Assembly: GCA_021824145.1 (NCBI GenBank)
Contig: JAKALM010000008.1
Coordinates: forward strand, 107,420-171,419
DNA: 64,000 nucleotides
Direction of reading: 5' to 3'
From: Bacteroidota bacterium
GTDB lineage: Bacteria > Bacteroidota > Ignavibacteria > Ignavibacteriales > Ignavibacteriaceae
This document shows, piece after piece, positions 56,053-64,000 of the stretch (within the stretch, counting starts at the first letter, position 1; each line of letters starts with the position of its first letter). A model generated the notes under the pieces. That model worked only from the letters and a program-made list of their open reading frames with translations, was not told the DNA's origin and did no database searches. A program made the translations under genes and the position numbers.

Positions 56053-57402
56053 ATGGTTCTAAACGAAGTAAAAAATTATTTAAATAAATATTCTCTTTCA
56101 AACTGGGAAATAAGTGCAAAAAATTTAGAAAAAATTAAAACAGTTGTTGTTGTTCCCGCAATTAGTGAATTTGAAAATATAAAAAAGCTTCTTCTTTCGT
56201 TATCAAATAATGACAATTATTATTTCAACTCAACCTTAATTCTTTTTGTAATAAACAATTCTGTTAGTTCCGAAATTGAGGTAAAAGAAAATAACAAAAA
56301 AAGTTTGATTCTGCTTGACGAAATAATCAAAAAGAATAATCATTCGAATGATGATTTTATTAAGCAAATAATAAATTCAAAATTAAGGATTGGTTTTATT
56401 GATGCTAGTTCACCAGGGAAAGAGCTTCCGGTTAAAAATGCAGGAGTTGGCCTTGCCCGAAAAATTGGTATGGATTTAGCTCTTTCCGCTTTTGATTATG
56501 AATCAAAAAACAAAAAATTGCTAATTTGTTTAGATGCCGACTGTACTGTTGAAAAGAATTATTTAACAGAAATAATATCCACATTTGACATTAAAAATTT
56601 TTCTGCCGGAGTTGTTAATTATTCTCATCAAACTGAATACAACAATGGAAATACTGAAGCTATTATTTGTTATGAAATCTTCTTAAGATATTATGACTTT
56701 GGTTTGCTATTCGCAAATTCATCGTTTGCCTTCCCAACAATTGGATCGACAATGATTTGTGATTATGAAAGTTACATTAAGGTTGAAGGAATGAATAAAC
56801 GAAAAGCAGCCGAAGATTTTTATTTCCTTGAAAAGCTTGCAAAAAATTTTCCAATAAATAAAATTAGATCCACAACTGTTTATCCTTCTTCTCGCGGTTC
56901 ATGGCGTGTACCTTTCGGCACCGGACAAAGAGTTAATCGTTTCCTATCTCAAAAGCAAAATGAATATTTGCTTTATGATCCAAAATCGTTTTTGATTCTA
57001 AAAGAGTGGCTTAAAGTTTTTATGTCCAACAAAATTTCATCAGTTGATTTGTTGTTGAAAAGTGCAAAGGAAATAAATATTCAATTGTTTAATTTTTTAA
57101 TTCAACAGAATTTTCATAAGGATTGGGTAAAAATTTTAAATAACTCTAAAACTAATGAACAGCTAAGACGACAGAAAATAAATTGGTTCGACGGATTTAG
57201 GACACTTAAACTTATTCATTATCTTCGCGATACCGAATATCCATTGATAAATATGTTTGACGCGATTGACAAATTATTTTCAATGATGGAAAACTCTTCT
57301 ACAGAATTTATAAAAAAGCTCTTTGATGAAAGAAATGGTGTGTCAATTCCTCCTATCGAAATTCAAATGAAATATTTAACTTTGTTAAGAACTTATTTTT
57401 AA
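56053..57402 (+). CDS. Family 2-like glycosyltransferase
   Basis: This 449-residue protein starts with a GT2-like strand (KTVVVVPAISEFENIKKLLLSL). It carries LICLDADCTVEKNYLTEII, where the Asp-x-Asp would bind the metal-nucleotide sugar, and KAAEDFYFLEKLAKNF, which aligns with the catalytic ED region. The C-terminal part (about 290-449) is helical and of unknown role. No transmembrane helix is evident. The stop and the ATG of the next gene are one base apart, so it shares a transcript with the FAD-linked oxidase. The acceptor is unknown. Confidence 0.75.
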   Translation: MVLNEVKNYLNKYSLSNWEISAKNLEKIKTVVVVPAISEFENIKKLLLSLSNNDNYYFNSTLILFVINNSVSSEIEVKENNKKSLILLDEIIKKNNHSNDDFIKQIINSKLRIGFIDASSPGKELPVKNAGVGLARKIGMDLALSAFDYESKNKKLLICLDADCTVEKNYLTEIISTFDIKNFSAGVVNYSHQTEYNNGNTEAIICYEIFLRYYDFGLLFANSSFAFPTIGSTMICDYESYIKVEGMNKRKAAEDFYFLEKLAKNFPINKIRSTTVYPSSRGSWRVPFGTGQRVNRFLSQKQNEYLLYDPKSFLILKEWLKVFMSNKISSVDLLLKSAKEINIQLFNFLIQQNFHKDWVKILNNSKTNEQLRRQKINWFDGFRTLKLIHYLRDTEYPLINMFDAIDKLFSMMENSSTEFIKKLFDERNGVSIPPIEIQMKYLTLLRTYF

Positions 57403-57403
57403 A

Positions 57404-58882
57404 ATGAATATGATTATTAAAACTGACCTAAATGAAATTCAAAATTATTTAGTTGATGCTTCCAACTTTAAAGGTTTTTGCGATGCAGTTTACTTTCCAC
57501 AGAATGAAAAAGAGATTTCAGAAATATTAAAAGAAACAAATGAGAAAAACATTTCGGTTACTGTTGCTGGAAATGGAACTGGACTTACAGGCGCAAGAGT
57601 CCCTCAAGGCGGAATTGTAATCTCAACAGAAAAACTAAATCGAATAATTGAGATTAATCCAAAAGAATTTTTTGCAATTGTTGAACCGGGAGTTGTATTA
57701 TCAGAATTTCAGGAACAAATTAAAGAAAGAAATCTTTTGTATCCGCCAGATCCAACTGAAAAAAATTGTTTTATCGGCGGCACTGTTGCAACAAATGCTT
57801 CGGGAGAAAAAACTTTTAAATATGGACCGACAAGAAATTTTGTGCTTGAATTGGATATCATTTTACCTGACGGTGATAAATTAAAGTTAACACGCGGCAG
57901 CCAAAAAGCAGATGGTTTTCATCTTAAACTAAAAACTCAATCTGGAAAAGATTTTGAAATTGAATTACCCGAATTTAGAATGCCATCTACAAAAAATACT
58001 GCGGGTTATTTTTGTAAGAAAGATATGGATGCAATCGATTTATTTATTGGTTCCGAAGGAACGCTTGGAGTTATAACAAAAATAAAACTAAAACTGTTGC
58101 CTCGTCCGGAAAAACTAATTTCGTGTGTTGTTTTTTTTGATAACGAAATCAATGCATTTAAATTTATCGAGAAAGCAAGGGATATTTCTTTAAACACAAA
58201 GCTTCGTTCTGATCCGCGCTGCATTGAAGCTCTTGCATTAGAGTTTTTTGATGAACGAGCAATAAATTTTCTACGGAATGATTACTCTCAAATCCCACAT
58301 GAAGCAAAATCAGCTGTTTGGTTCGAGCAAGAAGTTACTCATCAAAATGAAGAAATATTTTTTGACGGTTGGATGGATTTGATAAAAGAATTTCATGGCG
58401 ATGAAGAAAGTGCCTGGTTCGCTATAACGGAAGATGACAAAAAGAAGATTCAAGAATTTCGCCACTCAATTTCTGCAAAGATTAATGAATTTATAACACG
58501 AAATAATTTTAGAAAGCTTGGCACCGATGCTGCTGTTCCGAATGATAGGTTTGAGGAATTCTACACTTATTCAAAAACTATTGTTGAGAAAAATAGAATT
58601 GATTTTGTTATATATGGCCATGCTGGCAATTCACATATCCACTTAAACATGCTGCCTAAAAATGAAAAAGAATTTGCTGAAGGGGAAAGCTTATATTCAA
58701 TGATTTGTAAAAAAGCAGTTGAACTTGGCGGCACTGCTTCTGCGGAACATGGAATTGGCAAAGTAAAGACTAATTATCTTTTAGAAATGTACGGCAAAGA
58801 AACAATAGATAAAATGATTCAATTAAAAAGAATTTTCGATCCCAATATGATTTTAGGAAAAGGAAATATCTTTAAATCTTAA
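57404..58882 (+). CDS. FAD-binding oxidoreductase (GlcD / D-lactate dehydrogenase family)
   Basis: This 492-residue VAO/PCMH-fold flavoprotein has the FAD site VTVAGNGTGLTGARVPQGGI, a second FAD segment GGTVATNASGEKTFKYG, and DLFIGSEGTLGVITKIKL. The C-terminal FAD-oxidase part has VIYGHAGNSHIHLNMLP and SAEHGIGKVKTNYL. It matches glycolate oxidase GlcD and D-2-hydroxyacid or D-lactate dehydrogenases, which pass electrons to quinones or, in some cases, to ETF. An etfAB operon lies just beyond on the opposite strand. The substrate is unresolved. Confidence 0.88.
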   Translation: MNMIIKTDLNEIQNYLVDASNFKGFCDAVYFPQNEKEISEILKETNEKNISVTVAGNGTGLTGARVPQGGIVISTEKLNRIIEINPKEFFAIVEPGVVLSEFQEQIKERNLLYPPDPTEKNCFIGGTVATNASGEKTFKYGPTRNFVLELDIILPDGDKLKLTRGSQKADGFHLKLKTQSGKDFEIELPEFRMPSTKNTAGYFCKKDMDAIDLFIGSEGTLGVITKIKLKLLPRPEKLISCVVFFDNEINAFKFIEKARDISLNTKLRSDPRCIEALALEFFDERAINFLRNDYSQIPHEAKSAVWFEQEVTHQNEEIFFDGWMDLIKEFHGDEESAWFAITEDDKKKIQEFRHSISAKINEFITRNNFRKLGTDAAVPNDRFEEFYTYSKTIVEKNRIDFVIYGHAGNSHIHLNMLPKNEKEFAEGESLYSMICKKAVELGGTASAEHGIGKVKTNYLLEMYGKETIDKMIQLKRIFDPNMILGKGNIFKS

Positions 58883-58903
58883 TTCTATATTTTAATCAAC
58901 TCA

Positions 58904-59116
58904 TCAGAAGTAAAAATCTTTTACTTCAACTTCCGTTGCTTCGGGATCATGCTTGTGCAAAAAGCTGATAAATTCTTTAGCAAAAACTTTATCTTTATTT
59001 TTCTTTTTAAATTTTTCAACCAGTTCTTCTAATTCCTGATGGTCTAAAGAACTATTAAGATAATGTTTTTCTTCGTGATCGTCGAAGAATCTATAAATGA
59101 TTTTCTTTTTTTTCAT
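58904..59116 (-). CDS. Small charged hypothetical protein (70 aa)
   Basis: Not recognised. The product is rich in Lys, Glu and Asp (KKKKIIYRFFDDHEEKHYLN) and predicted helical, without a signal or membrane segment. It ends FYF. It follows the acyl-CoA dehydrogenase gene by 18 bases on the same strand and is probably the last gene of the etfB-etfA-ACAD operon. The convergent FAD-oxidase gene ends 21 bases away. Confidence 0.55.
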   Translation of the reverse strand: MKKKKIIYRFFDDHEEKHYLNSSLDHQELEELVEKFKKKNKDKVFAKEFISFLHKHDPEATEVEVKDFYF

Positions 59117-59134
59117 TTATCCATCCCCGGGTTT

Positions 59135-60856
59135 TTAATTTAAAATTGTGTCTGCGTGAAGTACATCCGAATATAATTCATTCTTAATTGATTCGAAATT
59201 TTTTCTTGCTTTAGCAAGCGAATCTAAAATGTATCTTCTTGCCGTAAAAACTTTTTTCTGGTCAGTATTTGCTTCATTCAAAAGTAAAAATCCTATATAA
59301 ATATATGCATATATTTCAACTAAGTCCTTTGCAGCTACATCCTGAAAGCTAGCATCTTTCTTATCTTTTACATATTTGATGCAGTCTTTATAAAGCTCTC
59401 GAATTTCTTTCAGGCTGTCAAGAAGTTTCACTAAACTTCCTTTATATTCTTTTTTCTCTTGAAGATCAAAATATTCAGCAAAGACATCATTTATAGCACC
59501 ACCGGCAGCAGCCACAACCTGCATCTGAGAGGTGCCTTCATAAATATTTGTAATGCGAGCATCGCGCGATAATCTTTCAACTTTAAATTCTTTCATGTAA
59601 CCAGTGCCGCCATGAATTTGCAAAGCATCATAACTAATTTTATTTGCGGATTCGCTAAGTAAATATTTTGTAAGCGGCGTTAAGAAAGTTACAATCTTAG
59701 TAGCTTCTTTCAGTTTTTCATTTTCATCAGCAAAAGGTTTTTTTAATGCTTTCAGAAGATCAACTTGTTCTTCATATTTCTCTTTTTTATCTAGCCAAAC
59801 AGAAGTTGAATAAAATAAAGAACGATTGGCTTCAAGAGTAACTTTCATGTCAATCAGCATGTTCGAAATTACAGGTAAATAATAAATTGGTTTTCCGAAT
59901 TGCTCTCTTGCCTTTGCATATTTTAATGCCTCTTCATATGCTTGCTGAGAAATTCCAAGTGACTGAGCTCCAATGCCGACTCTTGCACGGTTCATTAAAT
60001 ATATAACATACTTTAATAAGCCAAATCTTCTTTGACCAACTAACTGCGCTGGAGTATCATTAAATTGAAGTTCGCAAGTTGGAGAACCGTGAATTCCAAG
60101 CTTGTGTTCAATTCTTCTGACTTTGATGGTTTCATCGCCGTAACATACAAACATGCTAAGTCCACGAGCATCTTTTGTTCCGGTTTCAGTTCTTGCGAGA
60201 ACGAGCAGAACTTCTCCGTTGCCGTTAGTTATAAATCTTTTTACACCACGCAAAAACCACTTTCCTTTTTCATCTTGATATGCGCTTAACTTAACAGCTT
60301 GAAGGTCCGAGCCAGCATCTGGTTCGGTTAATGCCATTGCACCGGTATATTTACCAGTTGAAAATCCCGGAAGAAATTCTTCTTTCTGATTATCGTCTGC
60401 AAACTGTGCAATTGTTTTACCAATATCCTGCAAACCGAATAAATTCATTAAAGAAGCGTCCGCACGAGAGATCATTTCCACTGCCATCATATAAATTGTA
60501 GTTGGGAAATTTAATCCGCCATATTCTCGCGGAAGAATCATTCCCATCAATTCTGCTTTGGAAAGCATATCGAGAGCTTCGCGCGTTCCTTTTGCGTAAG
60601 TTACTTTTCCGTCTTTGAAAAGAGCGCCTTCTTCATCAATAGAAGATGATCTTGGCTCGATATAATTTGCTGCAATGTCTCCAACTATCTCTAAAATTTT
60701 TTTATAATTTTCTTTTGCATCTTCATAATTAATTGGAGCGTAATCAAATTTTTCAGCTTCTTTATAATTGTTTTCTGTTAACTCAACAATTTCTTTTAAA
60801 TCCAATCTTTCAAATTGATAAAGAAGGTCAGGATTTTCTAAAAAATAATTAGCCAT
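59135..60856 (-). CDS. Acyl-CoA dehydrogenase
   Basis: This 573-residue FAD enzyme oxidises acyl-CoA at the alpha-beta bond and hands electrons to ETF. The family segments are MALTEPDAGSDLQAVKLSAY, KRFITNGNG, RNVGIGAQSLGI-like RVGIGAQSLGISQQAYEEAL, REQFGKPIYYLPVI, QIHGGTGYMKEFKVER, and RITNIYEGTSQMQ. The last of these is where the catalytic-base glutamate is often found. The enzyme is longer than short-chain types (about 380) because of a C-terminal extension at about 430-573. etfA ends three bases upstream, so they act together in beta-oxidation or a related pathway. Confidence 0.92.
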   Translation of the reverse strand: MANYFLENPDLLYQFERLDLKEIVELTENNYKEAEKFDYAPINYEDAKENYKKILEIVGDIAANYIEPRSSSIDEEGALFKDGKVTYAKGTREALDMLSKAELMGMILPREYGGLNFPTTIYMMAVEMISRADASLMNLFGLQDIGKTIAQFADDNQKEEFLPGFSTGKYTGAMALTEPDAGSDLQAVKLSAYQDEKGKWFLRGVKRFITNGNGEVLLVLARTETGTKDARGLSMFVCYGDETIKVRRIEHKLGIHGSPTCELQFNDTPAQLVGQRRFGLLKYVIYLMNRARVGIGAQSLGISQQAYEEALKYAKAREQFGKPIYYLPVISNMLIDMKVTLEANRSLFYSTSVWLDKKEKYEEQVDLLKALKKPFADENEKLKEATKIVTFLTPLTKYLLSESANKISYDALQIHGGTGYMKEFKVERLSRDARITNIYEGTSQMQVVAAAGGAINDVFAEYFDLQEKKEYKGSLVKLLDSLKEIRELYKDCIKYVKDKKDASFQDVAAKDLVEIYAYIYIGFLLLNEANTDQKKVFTARRYILDSLAKARKNFESIKNELYSDVLHADTILN

Positions 60857-60859
60857 GGC

Positions 60860-61879
60860 TTATCTCAATTTTTGCTTGAATACATTTATGAACATCGGAA
60901 TTATCTGTGTCGCATCGCCAACAATTCCATAATGGGCAACACTAAAAATTGGCGCATCTGGATCGGAATTGATTGCAATAATTTTATTCGATTCTTTCAT
61001 CCCAGCTCTATGTTGAATCGCGCCAGAGATTCCGCAAGCAATGTAAAGCTTAGGGCGAACAGTAACCCCGGTTTGTCCAACCTGTCGATCAGCACTAACA
61101 AAACCCGCATCCACAGCGGCTCTTGAGCCGGCTACTTCTCCGCCAATTGTTGCTGCCAAATCATGAATGAGTTTAAAATTTTCTTTTGTTCCCATTCCAT
61201 AACCACCGGAAACTATGATTGGCGCAGCTTTCAAATTAACTTTGTTCTCTTGACGATGTTGTTCAATAATTTTAATTAATTCATCAAATTCATTTGGTTG
61301 ATATGGAATATTAGTAATCTTTCCATTGACAGGAGTTGAGAGAGGCTCTAATCTCATTACGCCCTCTCGTACAGTCGCCATTTGAGTTTCAACATCTGGA
61401 GTAATAATTGTTGCAATTATATTTCCGCCAAACGCCGGACGAATTTGTAGAAGTAGATCTTCATAGTCTTTCTTCAAATATTTTACAGTGGAAATCTGAA
61501 GATCGGTACAGTCGGCAGTAAGACCGCTTTTTGTATGCGAAGCAACTCGCGGTGCTAAATCTCTTCCTATTACAGTTGCTCCGAAAAGTAAAACTCTCGG
61601 TCTGTAATTTTCTACAAGCTCATTTAAGATACGGCTGTAAGGCAGCGTGCGAAAATGTTCAAGCTCAGGATGATCAACTACGAATGTTTCGGTCGCTCCA
61701 AACTTAAATGTTTCTTCAGCAAGTGATTTGACATTTGAACCAATAACGACAGCCTTCAAACTGCTGTTTAAATTCTCCGCTAACTTTCTTCCTTTAGATA
61801 AAAGCTCAAAACTTGCATCGGCAGGCTTTCCGTTGCGTTGTTCAATAAATACCCAAACGTCTTTGTTCATAATCCCCAT
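60860..61879 (-). CDS. etfA: Electron transfer flavoprotein subunit alpha
   Basis: This 339-residue subunit binds FAD and passes electrons from dehydrogenases towards the quinone pool. The conserved C-terminal FAD domain contains GGYGMGTKENFKLIHDLA, GSRAAVDAGFVSADRQVGQT, VRPKLYIACGISGAIQHRAG and INSDPDAPIFSVAHYGIVGD. The start is ATG 61879 with AGG eight bases upstream, and a second ATG three codons later is possible. It lies between etfB and the acyl-CoA dehydrogenase gene with gaps of four and three bases. Confidence 0.95.
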   Translation of the reverse strand: MGIMNKDVWVFIEQRNGKPADASFELLSKGRKLAENLNSSLKAVVIGSNVKSLAEETFKFGATETFVVDHPELEHFRTLPYSRILNELVENYRPRVLLFGATVIGRDLAPRVASHTKSGLTADCTDLQISTVKYLKKDYEDLLLQIRPAFGGNIIATIITPDVETQMATVREGVMRLEPLSTPVNGKITNIPYQPNEFDELIKIIEQHRQENKVNLKAAPIIVSGGYGMGTKENFKLIHDLAATIGGEVAGSRAAVDAGFVSADRQVGQTGVTVRPKLYIACGISGAIQHRAGMKESNKIIAINSDPDAPIFSVAHYGIVGDATQIIPMFINVFKQKLR

Positions 61880-61883
61880 AAGT

Positions 61884-62774
61884 TTAACCTAAAATATGAT
61901 CTTCTAATAATTTGTCTATTAAGTAACTGACACCGTTTTTATTCGGCTCAATCATTTCGTGATTGCCTCCGGCTAAAACAACAGATTCAATTTTGTGAAC
62001 TTTTGTCGGCGAGCCGTGAACTCCGCATCTTTCTTCTTCAAGTTTTAAATCGTCCATTGTTAAAGTTTGTATGTAAAGCTTCTTTGTTTGATATTCATCT
62101 TTTAACTGGTCGATATAAAGGAGTGAGTTTCCTTCAGTAATTTTTTCCAGTTCCATTAATGTCTTTGCGTTTTTATAAGCCATAATTCGTTTGGCTTTAT
62201 ATGGACGTGGAAATGCAGCATCCTTAAGTACAGTTAACAAAACCGGAAGAGCAGCTTCAAGAATTTCAAATCCGCCGTCAATCTTTCGCTTAACTTTTAC
62301 TTTTGAATTTGAAACTTCAAGAATTTCTTCAACGTAAGTAATTTGAGGAATGTTCAGCTTCTCGGCAGTCTGCGGCCCGACTTGTGCGGTATCACCGTCA
62401 ATTGCCTGTCTGCCGGCTAAGACAAAATCATACTTGCCTATTTTTTTTATAGCTTCGGAAAGAACGTAAGAAGTTGCCAAAGTATCCGCGCCAGCAAATT
62501 TTCTATCACTGATTAGAATTGCTTCATCTGCGCCCATGAAAAGACATTCTCTTAATATATCCGAAGCGCGCGGCGGACCCATTGTTATAACAGTGACTTT
62601 TCCTCCATATAAATCTTTAATCTGCAAGGCAAGTTCAAGAGCAACTCTGTCTTCATGATTAAATATAGCCGGAAGCTTAGCCCTATTGACTGTTCCGTCC
62701 TCTTTCATTACCTGACCCGAAATATTAGCAGTGTCAGGAACCTGCTTTACCATTACAATACTATGTAACCCCAT
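61884..62774 (-). CDS. etfB: Electron transfer flavoprotein subunit beta
   Basis: The N-terminal SIVMVKQVPDTANISG, the ADE-type ALELALQIKDLYGGKVTVIT segment, and the signature VLAGRQAIDGDTAQVGPQTA identify the AMP-binding beta subunit. With ATG 62774 as start it has 296 residues; an upstream in-frame TTG (62786) is less likely because the family start aligns with MGLHSIVMVK. It is the first gene of the ETF-ACAD operon and has a good -33/-7 promoter 26-58 bases upstream. Confidence 0.94.
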   Translation of the reverse strand: MGLHSIVMVKQVPDTANISGQVMKEDGTVNRAKLPAIFNHEDRVALELALQIKDLYGGKVTVITMGPPRASDILRECLFMGADEAILISDRKFAGADTLATSYVLSEAIKKIGKYDFVLAGRQAIDGDTAQVGPQTAEKLNIPQITYVEEILEVSNSKVKVKRKIDGGFEILEAALPVLLTVLKDAAFPRPYKAKRIMAYKNAKTLMELEKITEGNSLLYIDQLKDEYQTKKLYIQTLTMDDLKLEEERCGVHGSPTKVHKIESVVLAGGNHEMIEPNKNGVSYLIDKLLEDHILG

Positions 62775-62799
62775 ATCGACCCACAATTTTTTAACGGAA

Positions 62800-62832
62800 C
62801 AAAATTACTAAATTTCTTTGTTGATTAACAAC
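62800..62832 (-). promoter_or_regulatory. Bacteroidota-type promoter of the etfB operon
   Basis: On the minus strand GTTG (62832-62829) is followed after 21 bases by TAATTTTG (62807-62800), a good -33/-7 pair. Transcription would begin near 62794, leaving a leader of about 20 bases. Confidence 0.55.
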
Positions 62833-63195
62833 AACTTTTGTGAAAAAAAATATTTTAATTTAAATTAAAAATTCTTATTCTTAACTATGTGTAGCAGAAA
62901 TAATAAAAAAAATTTTTGAAGGGCATACGACGTATATTCATATTGTTTTTACCTGTTGCAATAATAAATGAGACTAACTTGTGAACTGATTATAATTTTT
63001 TTTAGCACATAAAAGGAAGCTATAAAAAGAGACAATTAGTTGTAAATCCCAAAACAAATTTTTCCTGTCTTAAGGCAGAGCCGATCAATCAATTAGAATT
63101 ATTTTGTTAAGAACGTTTTGGCATTTGAAACGTTAAGGGTTAAAAGTCAAACGGTAAATGTCGAATATTTAATAGCACAGTATCTACTATAGAAA
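62833..63195. other. Intergenic region with an AACGTT-flanked hairpin
   Basis: No gene is supported. AACGTTT (63112-63118) and AAACGTT (63128-63134) form a 7-bp hairpin with a 9-base loop. An open frame without a start codon runs through 63096-63192 and ends in TAG just before the PQQ-type gene; it looks like repeat-type noncoding sequence. Base composition becomes less AT-rich towards the PQQ-type gene. Confidence 0.4.
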
Positions 63196-64000
63196 ATGTT
63201 ATATAATTATGGCTGTAAATGCCAAAGCGGGTCTGCAAACTATGATAATGGAAATGTTATACAAGAAGATATTACTTGGCCTAGCTTGGAAAATTCGCCA
63301 TGGCCTGTATATCACGGCAATTCCCAATCAAACGGAAGAAGCAAGTATGCCGGGTCTAGCGCGGGCGTTGTTATAGGAAAAATACCCGCTAGTGATATTC
63401 TCTCCGGAATTACAATCGGTAATGATTCTACTATATATTATACAACCGATACTCCAGCCGAATTGCGTGCAGCAGATTATAATGGAAATCTAAAATGGAA
63501 GGTGAGTCTTGGTACAACTACGAGTACAACTCCCATAATTTTATATGACGGCACTATTATTATTTCAGAAGGCGTTCAAAAATTAATTTACGCAATAAAT
63601 CCTGATGGAAGCATTAAATGGACATACAAGTGCAGTAATCCGATTCCTAATTTAAGTTTTAATGTTGGATTAGATACGACTATTTATTTTGTTGACTTAT
63701 CTTCTACTCTATACGCACTTAATAAAGAAGGCCAATTAAAATGGAAATTAACCGATAGTAGATTCTACGGAGGTTATGAGCAGGTTATAACTATGTCTCC
63801 TGATGGTAATTCTTTATATCTGTTAGGAAAGAAAAATTATGTTATTGCGGTCGATCTAAATTCAAAGGCTGTAAAATGGACATTCGGCAACGATATTTCA
63901 TACACTTCGCCTATTGTGGATTCTCAAGGTAATTTATATGTTTTGCCCAATACCTCGTATGGCAACAGATATCCTTTATATTCACTTAAACCCGACGGAA
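63196..64000 (+). CDS. PQQ-type beta-propeller repeat protein (3' end beyond window; N-terminus doubtful)
   Basis: An open frame of 268 codons continues past the window edge. It contains repeated propeller blades: LRAADYNGNLKWKVSLG, IYAINPDGSIKWTY, LYALNKEGQLKWKLTD and IAVDLNSKAVKWTFGND, the PQQ/quinoprotein-like type. The first codons give MLYNYGCKCQSGS, without a signal peptide, whereas such proteins are normally exported. The Cys after NYG could be the remains of a lipoprotein site. An in-frame TAG lies two codons before the ATG, so the gene may be 5'-truncated, frameshifted, or start unusually. Function is unknown. Confidence 0.65.
   Translation, partial: MLYNYGCKCQSGSANYDNGNVIQEDITWPSLENSPWPVYHGNSQSNGRSKYAGSSAGVVIGKIPASDILSGITIGNDSTIYYTTDTPAELRAADYNGNLKWKVSLGTTTSTTPIILYDGTIIISEGVQKLIYAINPDGSIKWTYKCSNPIPNLSFNVGLDTTIYFVDLSSTLYALNKEGQLKWKLTDSRFYGGYEQVITMSPDGNSLYLLGKKNYVIAVDLNSKAVKWTFGNDISYTSPIVDSQGNLYVLPNTSYGNRYPLYSLKPDG

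Noticed and set aside
63096..63192. Open frame ending in TAG just upstream of the PQQ-type gene as an N-terminal part of that gene.
   Set aside because: It has no start codon and no signal peptide, its translation is not propeller-like, and it is stopped by TAG before the gene.
1..64000. CRISPR arrays, insertion sequences, integrase or phage genes, restriction or other defence systems.
   Set aside because: No regularly spaced repeats, transposase-like proteins, terminal inverted repeats or defence-type domains were seen on either strand.

Overview
The window reads as chromosome of an AT-rich, free-living Gram-negative bacterium of the Bacteroidota/Chlorobi side, most likely Ignavibacteria (inference). 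Three secreted proteins end in the type IX secretion (T9SS) sorting domain with the core QNYPNPFNPST and a final ...LLK or ...LMK, the form common in Ignavibacteria. A PorV/PorQ-family barrel, a carboxypeptidase-regulatory-like TonB-dependent receptor, a bacillithiol gene (bshA) and promoters of the TTTG/TAnnTTTG type agree with this. No tRNA, rRNA, CRISPR array, insertion sequence or phage gene was seen. Coding density is high and most genes sit in tight operons.

Layout. 1-2890 (minus): PfkB kinase, RmlD-like reductase and a GH13 amylase cut by the left edge. 3109-6526 (plus): bshA, a DNPH1-like hydrolase, an unknown gene and an RsmF-like methyltransferase. 6546-14568 (minus): beta-lactamase-fold hydrolase, lrp-glnA, a small secreted protein and a 1416-residue secreted amylase. 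14782-20154 (minus): a carbamoyltransferase cassette (carbamoyltransferase, SxtJ, DUF5989, a 48-residue basic peptide, GT2) preceded by a PPIase; a SGNH hydrolase is divergent at 20386. 22369-36707 (minus): a Sus-like outer-membrane locus (TonB receptor, 1216-residue surface protein, PorV-like barrel, three-module T9SS protein) followed by two near-identical NarL-type response regulators and a double-propeller sensor kinase. 37959-46159 (plus): NRDE protein, split formiminotransferase/cyclodeaminase, a BNR-repeat protein, ilvD behind a structured leader, and an NTF2-like protein. 46218-49362 (minus): T9SS protein, then an ECF sigma and zinc-finger anti-sigma pair. 49704-54039 (plus): a cNMP-GAF-kinase-like protein, miaA and an MFS exporter. 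54034-55836 (minus): ClC channel. 56053-58882 (plus): GT2 and FAD oxidase. 58904-62774 (minus): etfB-etfA-acyl-CoA dehydrogenase plus a 70-residue gene. 63196-64000 (plus): a partial PQQ-type propeller protein.

The most notable pattern is regulatory. Three promoters (secreted amylase, Sus-like operon, first response regulator) share one layout: a CTAC(C/A)-N6-G(G/A)TAG palindrome, a CTAC(C/A)-N8-GGTA palindrome 42, 52 or 52 bases away, and a TAG(A/T)TT(A/T)A -7-like element at an identical distance (24 bases) from the second palindrome. The half-sites resemble the NarL heptamer, and the two response regulators share the same DNA-recognition region. The simplest reading is a glycan-sensing NarX/NarL-type circuit that drives a starch or alpha-glucan uptake system and its own regulator.

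Other items worth a look are the structured leader before ilvD, the Lrp palindrome over the lrp-glnA promoter, two very small genes in the carbamoyltransferase cassette, and a kinase-like protein whose phospho-acceptor histidine appears to be asparagine.
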